Shown: piece after piece, positions 44,915 through 55,977 of the stretch
Numbering within the stretch: position 1 is the first letter of the stretch
How the letters are laid out: the number at the start of each line of letters is the position of its first letter
Origin: Mauremys mutica
Taxonomy: Eukaryota > Chordata > Testudines > Geoemydidae
DNA length: 64,000 nt
Direction of reading: 5' to 3'
Assembly (NCBI RefSeq): GCF_020497125.1
Contig: NC_059072.1
Location: forward strand, 69,571,697-69,635,696
The notes under the pieces: model-generated
Database searches by the model: none
Told to the model about the DNA's origin: nothing
Seen by the model: only the letters and a program-made list of their open reading frames with translations
Program-made: the position numbers and the translations under genes

Positions 44915-45580
44915 AACAAAACAAAACTGCATTAAAAGAATATTAAGGTTGCAAAGTAAACTACTGATCAGTTAAGATATGTCAGAATTAAGGCTGTCTG
45001 TGCAATCTTAATTGAGCTCCGTTGTGTGTATGCACTGTGATATGGTCTCTAATTATATAGACTCATAGACTTTAAGGTCAGAAGGGACCATTATGGTCAT
45101 CTAGTCTGACCTCCTGCACAATGCAGGCCACAGAATCTCACCCACCCACATACTATCTTTCCCCATAGAATCCCTGCCTCATTCAGTGCACAGGATGGAT
45201 GGTGCTCACTTAATGAACAGCTATTCAATCTTTTTTCTGTTCAGTGTGTGTGGCTCCAGACCAGGGCTTAATTTGTGCTGGGACTGAGCTCTGGCAAGTC
45301 TAGGCTTGGCAGTTTGTAGCCCTGGTATTTCTGGGCTTGCTGCTTCAGTTATGAAGTTAAAAAAATTGCTTGAGCCCTGGCACCTCTTTCATTACAGATT
45401 AAGCACTGCTCCAGGCCTATATTTACTGCACACCACTCAATCAGTGCTCTGAGGACAGAATAATTAATTTCCTCCTGGGCTTGTGTTTAGAGCCTCTCAC
45501 TGTAGCATTGGAGTGTTTCACAAATATAAATTAATTAATCTTCACAACACTGATGCGAAGTAAGTAGAGGCATGGGTAGA
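44915..45580 (+). repeat. Old interspersed repeat, copy 2, interrupted by CR1
   Basis: Second copy of the family at 20486-20990. The alignment is broken at about 45055-45170, where a CR1 3' end is inserted, and resumes at AATCCCTGCCTCATTCAG. It ends with AATTAATTAATCTTCACAAC. Confidence 0.6.
45055..45165 (-). mobile_element. CR1 3' terminal fragment
   Basis: TAGACTCATAGACTTTAAGG, GTCAGAAGGGACCATTATGG and CATCTAGTCTGACCTCCTGC are the reverse complement of the CR1 end at 43395-43455. The same fragment occurs at 56550-56640. Confidence 0.75.
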
Positions 45581-46425
45581 ATCAGTTCTCCAGGGCAGCT
45601 TTCGACCAGCTAACCACGAGATTCTCCTTTCTCTTCCTAAATCCCCCTGCCCCCTTTGCTGCACATATTTGAACTTCTCACAGCAAATGAAGCAGGGATG
45701 CTACAGACACAGCTTTTTTTTCATTATATAACCCTGATTCATGAACAAATCACCATACACACACTGCACTGAGTGCAGCAGGGATCCTGTGGAAAAATAG
45801 TATGTCATATAATTAGACTATCTAAAATAGAATTACTACTCTAGTTATACTTTCTGATTAGTAAATTAAAGCATGGCCAATTGCATTAAGCCTAAAATAG
45901 CCTGAATATATTGAAATTCAGGCTACACTTCAAGATTCCAGACTTGGGTGGACTGAGAGGCATATATGGAGACTGAGGGTTTTGTCTTTAAATTTGTATG
46001 AGGGTTTTTTTAATGAGTCTTTATATAAATTGAGGTCTTCATTGTCAAACTTGGATGTCCAAAGTAGGCCCTGATCCTGGAATGAAGTTCACACATTTGC
46101 TGTTCATTGCAATTATCAGGGACTAAATCAATATTTAGGCACCTACATAAGGTCTCAGACTTGCAAAGACGTGTGTGTGTGTGTGTGTGTGTACAACTTT
46201 ATACACTACAAGCAGCCCTCTTTATTTCAAAGGATTGTGACCTAAATGGTCTGGGCCAAAATGTTCATACTTGGATCCCTAATATTAATTCCCAAAAGCC
46301 ATATATAGGCACATAAATTAATGGATCTTCATTGCTCTGAAAGCAATGGGAGTGGAGGGTCTTAGCATCTCTGGAATTCAGGCCATCTAATAAGGTGCCT
46401 ACATGTAGGCTTAAGAGGCTAACTT
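45581..46425. other. Gene-less sequence with a GT microsatellite
   Basis: (GT)n at about 46171-46192. Nothing else recognised. Confidence 0.5.
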
Positions 46426-46790
46426 ATTCATAGATTCCAAATCCATAAGGGACCATTGTGAACATCCTCTCTGACCACCTGTATAACACAGGCCATAGAA
46501 CATCTCAAAAATAATTCCTAGATCGTATCTTTTTAAAAAAAAATCCAATCTTGATTTTAAAATTCCCAGTGATGGATAATTCACTGCGAACTTTGGTAAA
46601 TTGTTCCAATGGTTTATTACCCTCACTGTTAAAAATGTACACCTTATTTACAGTCTTTTGAATTTGTCTAGCTTAAACTTCCAGCCATTGGATTGTGATA
46701 AACATTTCTCTGCTAGCTTGAATAGCCTGTTATTACTTAGTAGTTCCCCATCTTGATCCTTATAGATACTTATACTTTAAGCATTCAGGT
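46426..46790 (-). mobile_element. CR1 LINE fragment with ORF2 C-terminal remnant
   Basis: The minus strand reads RVINHWNNLP, PSLGILKSRLDFFL and RYDLG, the CR1 ORF2 C-terminus, followed at lower coordinates by the 3' UTR with TTCATAGATTC at the end (reverse strand). Upstream (to about 46790) broken frames continue the same domain. Dead copy. Confidence 0.7.
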
Positions 46791-48067
46791 TTGAAAATTT
46801 GGTCCTGTATCTTTTAAATTGTGGAGCTACTAGGGTTATCTAGGATCTCAGTTACAAACTGTAATAAATAAATATTGCAATACTGAGATTTAAATATTTC
46901 CATACAAATACTTCAGAGATGTAAGTATGCAACTTTCACTAGACAGAAATTCTGCTTGTCTTTAGTGTTCTCAATGCAATTTGACATATGGTGCTGAAAT
47001 AATATGATAAACAACTTATTATAATGAGACAATCACACACCTGGGAAATTTCAAGGTACAAGATGTAGTCAAACAGTCTGATCAGCAGGGGTGTGATAAT
47101 TTTTCAACAGTCATATATATGTAGCCATGACAATTCTTTAAGTTTTTACATGCAGGGAAAATCACTGAGGTAAATGACTTTCAGTCTGAATAGAGCTGCC
47201 AGTTAATGTCACAATATTTCACCTGAAAGACTCAGACATTAATGTACCTCTTTGAAAAGTGTAAACAGCTATTATAATTAGAAGACTGCTTCAGCCTAAT
47301 ACATAATATGCATCTGACTGTTGAGGCATGTGCTTTTCCTCCCCAATAGAAGCAGAACTGCAATGGGTAAAATATGGCAAAATTTACCTTTACAGCTACT
47401 TTGTGTGGTTTAAAAAAAAAAGTAGCTGTAACATATAGAGCTAGCTTTAGCATTTATTTTATTTACCAGTATGGCAAGGAATCCACAGGCCTGCATCCCC
47501 TACCCGCCTTCCCCTCTCACCTCACGCCCCCACCCAAGCCAGAGATGGCAGGTTCTGCCCCAGGCTTTGCTCCTAAGAGTGGGGCTTGAGAACAGGCTCC
47601 AGGTTATGATGATGTCAGTGTGCAAAATTGCTCTATGAATGACTGGCATACAATGAGGAAAGCTGGGCAGAGCAATATTTGACAGCTGTGGTGGGGTTTC
47701 CACCTTCCACGGGACAATGAACTGTCAGGTAAAAGTTTCACACTTGCCTGGGATTGCAGCCTCTAGCTGCTCTAAAGAAGAGGTGGGAGACACTCATCAA
47801 CTAGGTCAGATTTTTTTAGCTGTACATACATCATTTCCTCTGGCTTTGAGTGTTTCTGTAGAAGTAATTGTAAGTGACTGTCTGGAGTAGCTCACAACCA
47901 TGAATGCCTACGTTGAGGGTAGACTGTCAGAAACAGGGCAGACATCCCAAACTGATGGTGCATTCTATAATTAGTGTTCACCAAATCAGTAACACATGTG
48001 AATTCCTGGATCACTGTAACAGTCTTACCAAAGAGTCAGACAGTCCCCTTAGACTCTCCAGTCAATC
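46791..48067. other. Gene-less sequence
   Basis: No gene supported; small C-rich patch near 47500-47540. Confidence 0.45.
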
Positions 48068-48373
48068 TTGAACATAACCGCCATAATAGGTCAGATCAAA
48101 GGTCCATCTAGACCAGTATTCTGTCTTCAGACAGAGACCAATGCCAGGTACTTCAGAGGGAATGAACAGAACAGTCATCTATCCCCTGTCACCCATTCCC
48201 AGCTTCTGGCAAACAGAGGCTAGGGACACCATCCTGCCCCTCATGGCTAATAGCTATTGATGGACCTATCCTCCATGAATTTATCTAGTTCTTTTTTGAC
48301 CCCTGTTGTACTCTTGGCCTTCACAACATCCTCTGGTAGGGTTCCACAGGTTGACTGTGCATTGTGTGAAGAA

Positions 48374-48530
48374 ATACTTCCTTTTGTTTGTGCATCCGAC
48401 GAAGTGGGTATTCACCCACGAAAGCTCATGCTCCAAAACTTCTGTTAGTCTATAAGGTGCCACAGGACTCTTTGCTGCTTTTACAGATCCAGACTAACAC
48501 GGCTACCCCTCTGATACTTCCTTTTGTTTG
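48374..48530 (+). mobile_element. Penelope-like tail with target duplication, inside CR1
   Basis: Tail about 48391-48516. ATACTTCCTTTTGTTTG occurs on both sides (48374-48390 and 48514-48530), a duplication of 14-17 bases depending on where the tail ends. It contains the hammerhead-like fold (CATCCGACGAAGTGGGTATT, then CACCCACGAAAGCTCATGC). Non-coding. Confidence 0.8.
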
Positions 48531-48660
48531 TTTTTTAAACCTGCTGCCTATTCATTTCATTTGACCCCTAGTTCTTGTGTTAGGAGGAGAAGTAAATAAC
48601 ACTTCCTTATTTACTTTCTCCACCAGTCATGATTTTATAGAACTCTATCATATTCCCCTC

Positions 48661-49002
48661 TTAGGCCTGGTCTACACTAGGGGGGGTGTCGAACTAAGGT
48701 ACGCAAGTTCAGCTATGCGAATAGCGTAGCTGAACTAAGGTACGCAAGTTCAGCTATGCGAATAGCGTAGCTGAACTCGAACTACCTTAGTTTGAACTAC
48801 TCACCCATCCAGACGCCGCGGGATCGAAGTCCACGGCTCCCCCGTCGACTCCGCCACCGCCGTTCGCGGTGGTGGAGTTCCGAAGTCGACGGGAGCGCGT
48901 TCGGAGTTCGAACTATCGCGTCTAGATTAGACACGATAGTTCGAACTCCGAGAAGTCGAACTCTACGCGTCGACCCGGCAGGTAAGTATAGACCTACCCT
49001 TA
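48661..49002. mobile_element. Harbinger-like MITE with stacked hairpins
   Basis: Element 48664-48999 (336 bases) between TTA duplications (48661-48663, 49000-49002). Ends GGCCTGGTCTACACTAG and GGGTAGGTCTATACTTACC (reverse complement) resemble the Harbinger A-C TIRs. Inside: a 41-base tandem duplication (48692-48732, 48733-48773), a GC-rich hairpin around 48840-48895 and a perfect 16-base inverted repeat at about 48904-48950 (GGAGTTCGAACTATCG arm). Unusually CpG-rich for this window. No coding frame. Confidence 0.85.
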
Positions 49003-49262
49003 GTCATCTCTATTCCAAGCTGAAAAGTCCCAGTTTTATTAAGCTCTCCAATATGGAAGCCATTCCATATCCCTAATCATTTTTGTTGCCCTTTTCTGAA
49101 CCTTTTCCTGTTCCAATAGATCTTTTTTGAGATGGGGCAACCACATCTGCATGCAGTGTTCAAGATGTGGGTGTACCATGGATTTATATAGAGTCAATAT
49201 GATATTTTCTGTCTCATCTATCCTGTTCTTAATGATTCCCAACATTGTTAGCTTTTTTGACT

Positions 49263-49650
49263 GCCACTGCACATTGGGGGACTCAGGGCTGGGGTAGGGG
49301 TTTGGGGCTCGAGCTTGGGGCACAGGCTTATCTTGAGTGTCTCCCAGTCAGCAGCACAGTGGGGCAAGGCAGGCTTCCTGCCTGTCCTGGTTCCTGTGGT
49401 TCCCGGCCAACGGAAGTGCAGAGCCAGTACTTGGGGCAGGGCAGCGCGTGAAGCCCCCTAGCCCCTCTGCCTAGGAATCGGATCTGCTGGCTGTTTTCAG
49501 GGCACAGCACGGTGCCAGGACAGGTGGAGAATCACCTGTTTTAAACCCGCAGCACCGTCAGCCAGACTTTTAACAACCTGGTTTGTGGTGCTGACCAGAA
49601 TCACCAGGGTCCTTTTTCAAGCGGGCATTATGGTCAGAAACTGGACACCT
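49263..49650. repeat. GC-richer unclassified repeat
   Basis: Starts with GGGGGACTCAGGGCTGGGG and ends near CTGGACACCTGGCAACCCT, a sequence I associate with turtle interspersed repeats. No coding support and no second copy here. Confidence 0.3.
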
Positions 49651-52600
49651 GGCAACCCTAGAGACCAGTCCTGATCAGTTGGTAGCCTAGGTCTTACACC
49701 AAAGACAACACCTGTAGCCAGTCCTGTAATAAACTATCTAAAGATTCCATAACTAGGAAAAAGGAATAGAGATATTTACAGGTTGAAGCAAGTGAACATA
49801 TAAACACAAATGAGTTACCATCTAAATCCTAAGAGTGACAGAATTAAGATGATCTGTCCATTCCAAGTGTTTTCCATGGCAGACCCAGGAGGCAGTCCTT
49901 GGGGATCTCTGGCCCTTCAGAGTTCTAACAGCCAAAAGGAGGAAAAATCTTCACATCAACTATTTTTATTTCCCTCTTCAAGCAGTCAAAGCAGTGGGAC
50001 AAGGCCTTCTGTATGTACTCCTCCATGGATGTGATAAGGCCATTAAACAATCCTGCGTATTGTCTTCATCATCCTTGATGACCCATCTAATTTTGGTAAT
50101 CCTTTTGGGTGTGTGGGGGGGTGATCCCCGTGCCTGTGTTCACAAGTTTGGAGCAAACCTTTTCAAAGTTATAAAGTAAAACTTACATATTTTCTTAGAG
50201 CATGGATTACAAACATTACAAGTGAGATTTAAAGCATTACAGGCATTTCATAGAGTCTAAACACCAAATATGTTCTTAGAATACTCATACCCATTTTGAG
50301 CATAACTAACATATAAGTGACCTGGTCTGGTCTCCAGCTATGAGGCTGTCAATTCTTAGCTTATGCCTGCCAATGTCACACCCTCTCAATGCACACCCAG
50401 TGCACATCCTGGGTTAGCAGCAGAATTACTGGAGTAGAAGGCATGAATTTCAGTCTTCTATATAACTTAACAGTTTGATAGAACTCTGTAAAACTGTCTC
50501 TAGGAGATACTGTCCGGTACATGAAAAATACTACCACCTTAGTTATTTTTCAAGAAGAGCAATTTTCCATGGGAAAGGAAGAAATCCAATTTGGGAATAT
50601 ATATATGCATGACTCAATAAAATAGTTTACACGCATTCTTCTCATATTGATTCACTTGGAGAATAACAAGAGTGAATGGTTTTCCTCTGATCATGTTGAA
50701 GTGCTGATGGCTTTATTTTATAATCCAAATTACCATTGTGATCCAAGGATAAAAGATTACAGTGTTTTAGCATTAAACAGAGTTTTAATTTTGTCCCGTT
50801 GAGTTATTGAATGTGAAGATTGCACTGTGGTTGCTATTGCATTGCATAGGATTTTGTTTTCTTTGGGACAGATAGTATTTCAGTACCTGATCTGTTAGCT
50901 GATTGCTATTGCCCAACTCTAAGGAGTTTGCCAAAGCCAAAAAGACCTTCCAAGAAGTTGCTGCCTGGAGCTTGGAGAGCCAAATGCTGTTCCCAGTAGA
51001 GATGGGAAAATTCATATTGCCTAATTTGAGCATTGTAATGTGGATTTTGATTCAAACTCAAATGTTAGCAGGTTTGATTAGGACATGGATTCTCACTGTA
51101 GGGGTCACCACCCTGACAGAGGGTGGCAACCACCATGCCTGTCTCATATTGCTAAAACCAGGGTGTAAAATGAATTAGAGAGAGGGGAAAATACATCGAT
51201 TGTGAAAAAGGAATCAAGCAGGATAAAGAGTCTTAAATGGAAAAAATATGGCCTCCTTACTGCATATAAAGGGCACCCACTCTTTTTCAGTGGCATTCTG
51301 TCACTGGCATGTAGCACATGATTCCCTCTACAGTGACTTGAAAACTTGTTTTCAATGGATTAAAATGTTATATGTAGTATTTTTAATAACCAAATCACCT
51401 TTGGAAAAAATACAGGTTCAAATGACAGGAAATAAGTTCTGTGAATTGCTTTAACTGGTTTTGTGAACTCAAAGATGTTCTATTAATGTAGAAATCTTTG
51501 CTGTAAATTAATTTTTTTAACATTGGCTGGTTTGAAGAATTAGTGAAAATTCAGTTACAGAGAGTATTTCTAGAAACAGACAAGCAGCCTCACGCACCCA
51601 CAGAAGCTGACCAGGAACATAAAAATAACATAATGTGGCTCTGTAGCCAGCCTCTGTTGCACTAAAATAATCAGTCATTAAATGGTTGTTCAGGCAGTTC
51701 ATAAAACCTTGAACTCCAAAGGATTTACTGCAGCTTGTGCAAACATGGCTTCTGTGACAACTGGATAAGGCATTGGGTGCAATCTCAAAGTGTGCAATGG
51801 AAGATTCCAAACTCCCTTGCTAATGGTTTTGCTTATGTCCAGAGTAAAATGCTCAAAAGTACGTAAGTGACTTAGCCTAAAACCTATTTTTAAAAGTGAC
51901 TTGGACACTTAAGAGCCTAAGTTTACTAAAGACAGTGGGACTTAGACTCTTCAGTACCTAAGCTGCTTTCAAAAACTTTACATTTTTGATTCCCTCTGCC
52001 CCTTATCATCCTCACATTTGCTTTATAGATCAGGGTTAGAGAAGGTGAAAATTAAAGAATAAATCTCTCTGAATGCTTGGTAGCTTTGTAGGTTGCAAAG
52101 GGTAAGTGGAAATAAAATTACATAATCAATCTGGCTACAGTAAGCAGGCAGGCAGTGTAACTACCCACTGTTGAGCAGACTAAACCACTTGAAATTTTTA
52201 TTTCAAATTCTGTCGTAGAGTCTTTAAAAGTTTAATTGAGATAGGAGAAACCCACCCCAAAAAGATGTTGGATATATGAACAGATTTTTTTTCTGTAGTT
52301 TTTAATCTTTCTAGTTTTCTCTGACTTTATTGCAAACAACAACAAAGGGAGGATAAGGAGAGTTCTGCTGATGAGGAGCCTGAAAAATATTTGTAACCAG
52401 AGCAAAATTACTGATGTGGGGAAGGCAGATTGACTAGCTTGGCACAAACACAGTAAATTAGGTTGCTTTTATCATGGCTTTAGTGGGAAAGAAGAATTTC
52501 CGTTTCATTGATTTTTGTCCTTCCTTCTGTCCCATTCTCATTAAAACATTTCAAAAGGCCCAAGTTGTTTACATGTTTCATTCAAATGGTGTATGGGATT

Positions 52601-52715
52601 TGATTAGAATCCATATCAAAGCAGTCATGAGAATACAATATATATCTATGAACATATGACCAAAATGATAGAGAGCCTGTTTGCCATAAAATATTTAGCT
52701 ACCACATTTTTCGCT
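49651..52715. other. Long gene-less interval
   Basis: No supported gene. An 82-codon minus frame at 50785-51033 lacks motifs and splice context. The rest is AT-rich sequence. Confidence 0.4.
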
Positions 52716-52839
52716 GGTTTCAGAGTAGCAGTCGTGTTAGTCTATATCCACAAAAAGAACAGGAGTACTTATGGCACCTTAGAGACTAACATTTATTTGA
52801 GCATAAGCTTTCGTGGGCTACAGCCCACTTCAACGGATG

Positions 52840-52862
52840 CATAGAATGGAACATATAGTAAG

Positions 52863-52903
<41 letters not shown>

Positions 52904-52937
52904 CACACAATCTCCTTACTATATGTTCCATTCTATG
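52840..52937. repeat. GT microsatellite enclosed by a perfect inverted repeat
   Basis: Arms 52840-52865 and 52912-52937 are 26-base perfect inverted repeats (CTCCTTACTATATGTTCCAT in the right arm) around (GT)n at about 52865-52900 followed by ATACACACAA. Confidence 0.85.
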
Positions 52938-53162
52938 TGTATATACATATATACACACACGTACAGAGAACATGAAAAGGTAGGAGTTGCCCTACCAACT
53001 CTAAGAGGCTAATTAAGATGAGCAATTATCAGCAGGAGGGGAAAAAAACTTTTATAGTGATAATGACAAGAAGGTGTGAGGATACTTAACATGAGGAAAT
53101 AGATTCAATGTGTGTAATGGCTCAGCCATCCCCAGTCTCTATTCAAGCCTAAATTGATGGTA

Positions 53163-53641
53163 TACTCACCAGCAACCACACACCACAGAACAAAAACACT
53201 AACCCAGGAACCTATCCTTGCAACAAAGCCCGATGCCAACTCTGTCCACATATCTATTCAAGTGACATCATCATAGGACCTAATCACATCAGCCACGCCA
53301 TCAGGGGCTCGTTCACCTGCACATCTACTAATGTGATATATGCCATAATGTGCCAACAATGCCCCTCTGCCATGTACATTGGCCAAACCAGACAGTCTCT
53401 ATGCAAAAGAATAAATGGACACAAATCTGACATCAGGAATCATAACATTCAAAAACCAGTAGGAGAACACTTCAACTTCTCTGGTCACTCAGTAACAGAC
53501 TTAAAGGTGGCAATCTTGCAACAGAAAAGCTTAAACAGACTCCAACGAGAAACTGCTGAATTTGAATTAATATGCAAACTAGATACTGTCAACTTAGGCT
53601 TGAATAGATACTGGGAATGTCTGAGCCATTACACACATTGA
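53163..53641 (+). pseudogene. PLE endonuclease (GIY-YIG) domain, truncated
   Basis: The open part 53333-53641 encodes 102 residues: VIYAIMCQQC (the GIY strand, with V for G; position 2 onward), MYIGQTRQSLCKRINGH (YIG strand, catalytic Arg, His), PVGEHFNFSGH (metal-binding Glu) and a C-terminal LDTVNLGLNRYWEC. Just upstream, HTSHAIRGSFTC-like sequence and a Cys-rich segment extend the frame without an ATG. All GIY-YIG landmarks are visible, but the RT domain is absent, so this is a 3' fragment. Confidence 0.82.
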
Positions 53642-53700
53642 ATCTATTTCCCCATGTTAAGTATCCTCACACCTTGTCATTATTACTACAAAAAAAATTT

Positions 53701-54038
53701 TTGTGGCTGTTTTTCTTTATAAATAAAGTGTAGCAATGGACTATGAGCACATACGTGCACAAAGGGAAATATCTATTACTTGTACTTCCACCCAGCTAGC
53801 AAATTAATCTGGATATTTAGTTAATTTGTTTTGTTCTGATATACATTGGAATACAATTCTGGAAGTGACTCTGTGCAGTAGAAGCTGGATATTTTGGATG
53901 ACGACATCAGAGGTTAAAGGAGATTGAAATAGCAGGAGGCACTCTCATTGCACCAGCCAAAACCAAAGGAGAGCTGTAGGTAAGGGCTGCTTACACAAGC
54001 CAGGGAGAGGTCTGGTATCTGCCCTCTGGTTCTATAGC
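53701..54038. other. Gene-less sequence
   Basis: Nothing recognised. Confidence 0.5.
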
Positions 54039-54295
54039 GAACATAAGAACGGCCATACTGGGTCAGACCAAAGGTCCATCTAGCCCAGTATCCTGTCTTC
54101 CAACAGTGGCCAATGCCAAATGCTTCAGAGGGAATGAACAGAACCGGTAATTATCAAGTGATCCATTCCCTGTCACCCATTCCCACTTTCTGGCAAACAG
54201 AAGCTAGGGACATCATCCCTGCTCATCCTGCTAAATTGCCAGTGATGGACCTATCCTCCATGAACTTATCTAGTTCTTTTTGAACCCTGTTAACC
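54039..54295 (-). mobile_element. CR1 LINE 3' end
   Basis: GAACATAAGAACGGCC at the left is the CR1 terminus in reverse. TCAGACCAAAGGTCCATCTA, CTAGGGACATCATCC and ATGGACCTATCCTCCATGAA follow 21060-21330 closely. It ends where the MITE at 54299 starts. Confidence 0.85.
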
Positions 54296-54298
54296 ATA

Positions 54299-54840
54299 GG
54301 GAATGCCTATACTGCAATGTAAGACTAGGGTAGGTGGAACTCAAGTCAGTGGATCCTGGGTTAGAGAACCCAGGGCTTGAGCACTACACTGATTTGTCAC
54401 CTTGGTTAAGAATTTTCTAACCTGGGCCCAAATTTGAGGCTCCAACCTCCAAACTGAAGTCTGCAGATTCAAGTCCAGCCAACTGTATCCCAGACTTCCC
54501 TGTGCTGTCCCAAAATGTGGCAGCTTTAGCACTTTGTTCATGGGGCAGTGTGAGAAAACTTTACTGTCCACTAAACTTGACTGACCAGAGGACAAAGCAA
54601 GTCAGTTGGTACTCTTGGTGGACTCTTAGAGCATGAGTCCAGTGTAGCTGCATCTACACTGCAACACAATAGAACTTGAACTTTGGGACCTGGCTTGACT
54701 CAGGCTCTGACCCCCCCCCCATCTCCTGGGACCCAGGGTCCTAACACTGGCATAGTGTGATTTGTGTGTAGACAGAAGGAGGGGGCTATGTTTGAGCCTG
54801 AGATCAAATCTTAGGCTTACATTTCAGTGTAGACAAACCC
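54299..54840. mobile_element. MITE with long TIRs
   Basis: Left GGGAATGCCTATACTGCAAT and right (reverse complement) GGGTTTGTCTACACTGAAAT, both continuing GTAAG-CTA. The YCTAYACTG core recalls the Harbinger-type ends, but no TWA duplication is clear. Non-coding, 542 bases, with a poly-C run at about 54712. Confidence 0.65.
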
Positions 54841-54964
54841 AGAGAGTGGCTCAGGCAGTGGCAGGAACCCAGGCTGAAGTAGGTAAATGTGATTTGCATC
54901 TCATTGTGCCCGTTTGCGTGAATCAGCTCCATTGGGTACTCTGCTGCAAATCACATCTTATAGG

Positions 54965-55080
54965 AGAGAAATAGGGACAAGGTGGGTGAGGTAATACCTT
55001 TTTATTGGACCAACTTCTGTTGGTGAGAGAGGTGAACTCTCAAGCTTAACACAGCTCTTTTTCAGGTTTGGGAAATATAC
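54965..55080. mobile_element. Penelope-like tail fragment, second family
   Basis: GGTGGGTGAGGTAATACCTT, GGACCAACTTCTGTTGGTGA and ACACAGCTCTTTTTCAGG. Its minus strand has CCTGAAAAAGAGC, a spacer and GCTTGAGAGTTC, where a hammerhead-like core sits in the other tails. Shares its core with 9033-9125. Confidence 0.5.
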
Positions 55081-55087
55081 TCAGAAC

Positions 55088-55363
55088 AAGGCTACACTAG
55101 AAAATTAGATCAGTATATTTATGTTGCTCAGGGGTGTGGAAAAACCCCTGAGTAATGTAGTTAAGCTAACCTACATTTCTGTGCTGATAAAACTAGGTCA
55201 ACGGAAGAATTCTTGGGGAGGCAGATTACCTATGCCAACTGGAGAATCCCTCCCTTTGACATAAGTTGTATCTACACTGATGCATTTCAGTAGCACAGCT
55301 GCAGTGGCACAGTCAAATTTTAAATGTAGCCAGGCCCAATTTTAAATGTAGCCAAATACAGGG
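55088..55363. mobile_element. Small MITE
   Basis: The left end GGCTACACTAGAAAATTAG and right end (reverse complement) GGCTACATTTAAAATT form imperfect TIRs; the right end is duplicated in tandem. Contains AAGCTAACCTACATTTCTGT and TAGGTCAACGGAAGAATTCT. Non-coding. Confidence 0.55.
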
Positions 55364-55486
55364 TGGAACAGATTGTTTAGCATAAGTAAGTAATACATTT
55401 CAAAAGACTTTTCAAGGCAAAGTGGCCCGTTAACACCTCTCCAGTCATAGGAGGAAAAAAAAGTTGGGAGTGGTTAGTGGGTTTCA

Positions 55487-55880
55487 GGCCATGTTTACAC
55501 TACAAAATTATGTCATTACGTAACTTTCCTCAGCATACAGCCACTGCAATTATTAAATCATTTGTGTGTGCGCACACTTGGCTCCTTATATTGGTGGTGC
55601 ACATCCTCACCAGGAGTGCTTCTCTAGATTGTATTGTCAGTATGGGGCATTGTGGGACAGATCCTGAAGGCCAGTAAGTCAAAATAAGCAACGCAGTGTC
55701 TACACTGATACTTCGTCAAATAACGACATTGACTGACTCTGCCACTCAGGATGGTGGTGTTACTAAATTGGCGTAGTGAGGCACTTACGTCAGCGGGAGC
55801 CAAATTTAAGTGAAGACACTTCCACAGCTAGGTCGACGCAAGGCAGCTTACATCAACCTAACTGTAGTGTAGACCAGGCC
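55487..55880. mobile_element. Harbinger-like MITE
   Basis: Ends GGCCATGTTTACACTACAAA and (reverse complement) GGCCTGGTCTACACTACAGT. 394 bases with GGGGCATTGTGGGA and TAGGTCGACGC, no coding. Flanking triplets TCA and ATA do not match, so the duplication has decayed or the end is misplaced. Confidence 0.7.
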
Positions 55881-55977
55881 ATAGATTGTTATAAAAAAAA
55901 CCCCAGCTCTGCACTTGAATCTGGTTTAATGCTTCATCAGAAATCCTTGACTCTCTCTAAAGATTTTACTCCTACAT

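Larger units (their letters stand above)
48068..49262 (-). mobile_element. CR1 LINE carrying two later insertions
   Basis: Three segments (48068-48390, 48531-48660, 49003-49262) join into one CR1 ORF2 C-terminus and 3' UTR on the minus strand, matching 21060-21780 of the full element. A PLE tail and a Harbinger-like MITE sit between the segments. In the last segment HLEHCMQMWLPHLKKDLL and [11 protein letters not shown] can be read. 5'-truncated and broken. Confidence 0.85.
52716..53700. mobile_element. Penelope-like element with inverted left part
   Basis: 52716 to about 53162 is the 3' half in minus orientation (tail, microsatellite, 3' UTR, end of the coding region). 53163-53700 is the coding end and 3' UTR in plus orientation. 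The two copies of the 3' UTR (about 53040-53162 and 53590-53690) form an inverted repeat around the coding segment. Such head-to-head structures are typical of PLE insertions and of twin priming. It encodes the GIY-YIG domain at 53333. Confidence 0.85.

Noticed and set aside
50785..51033. 82-codon minus-strand frame
   Set aside because: No recognisable family and no exon boundaries.
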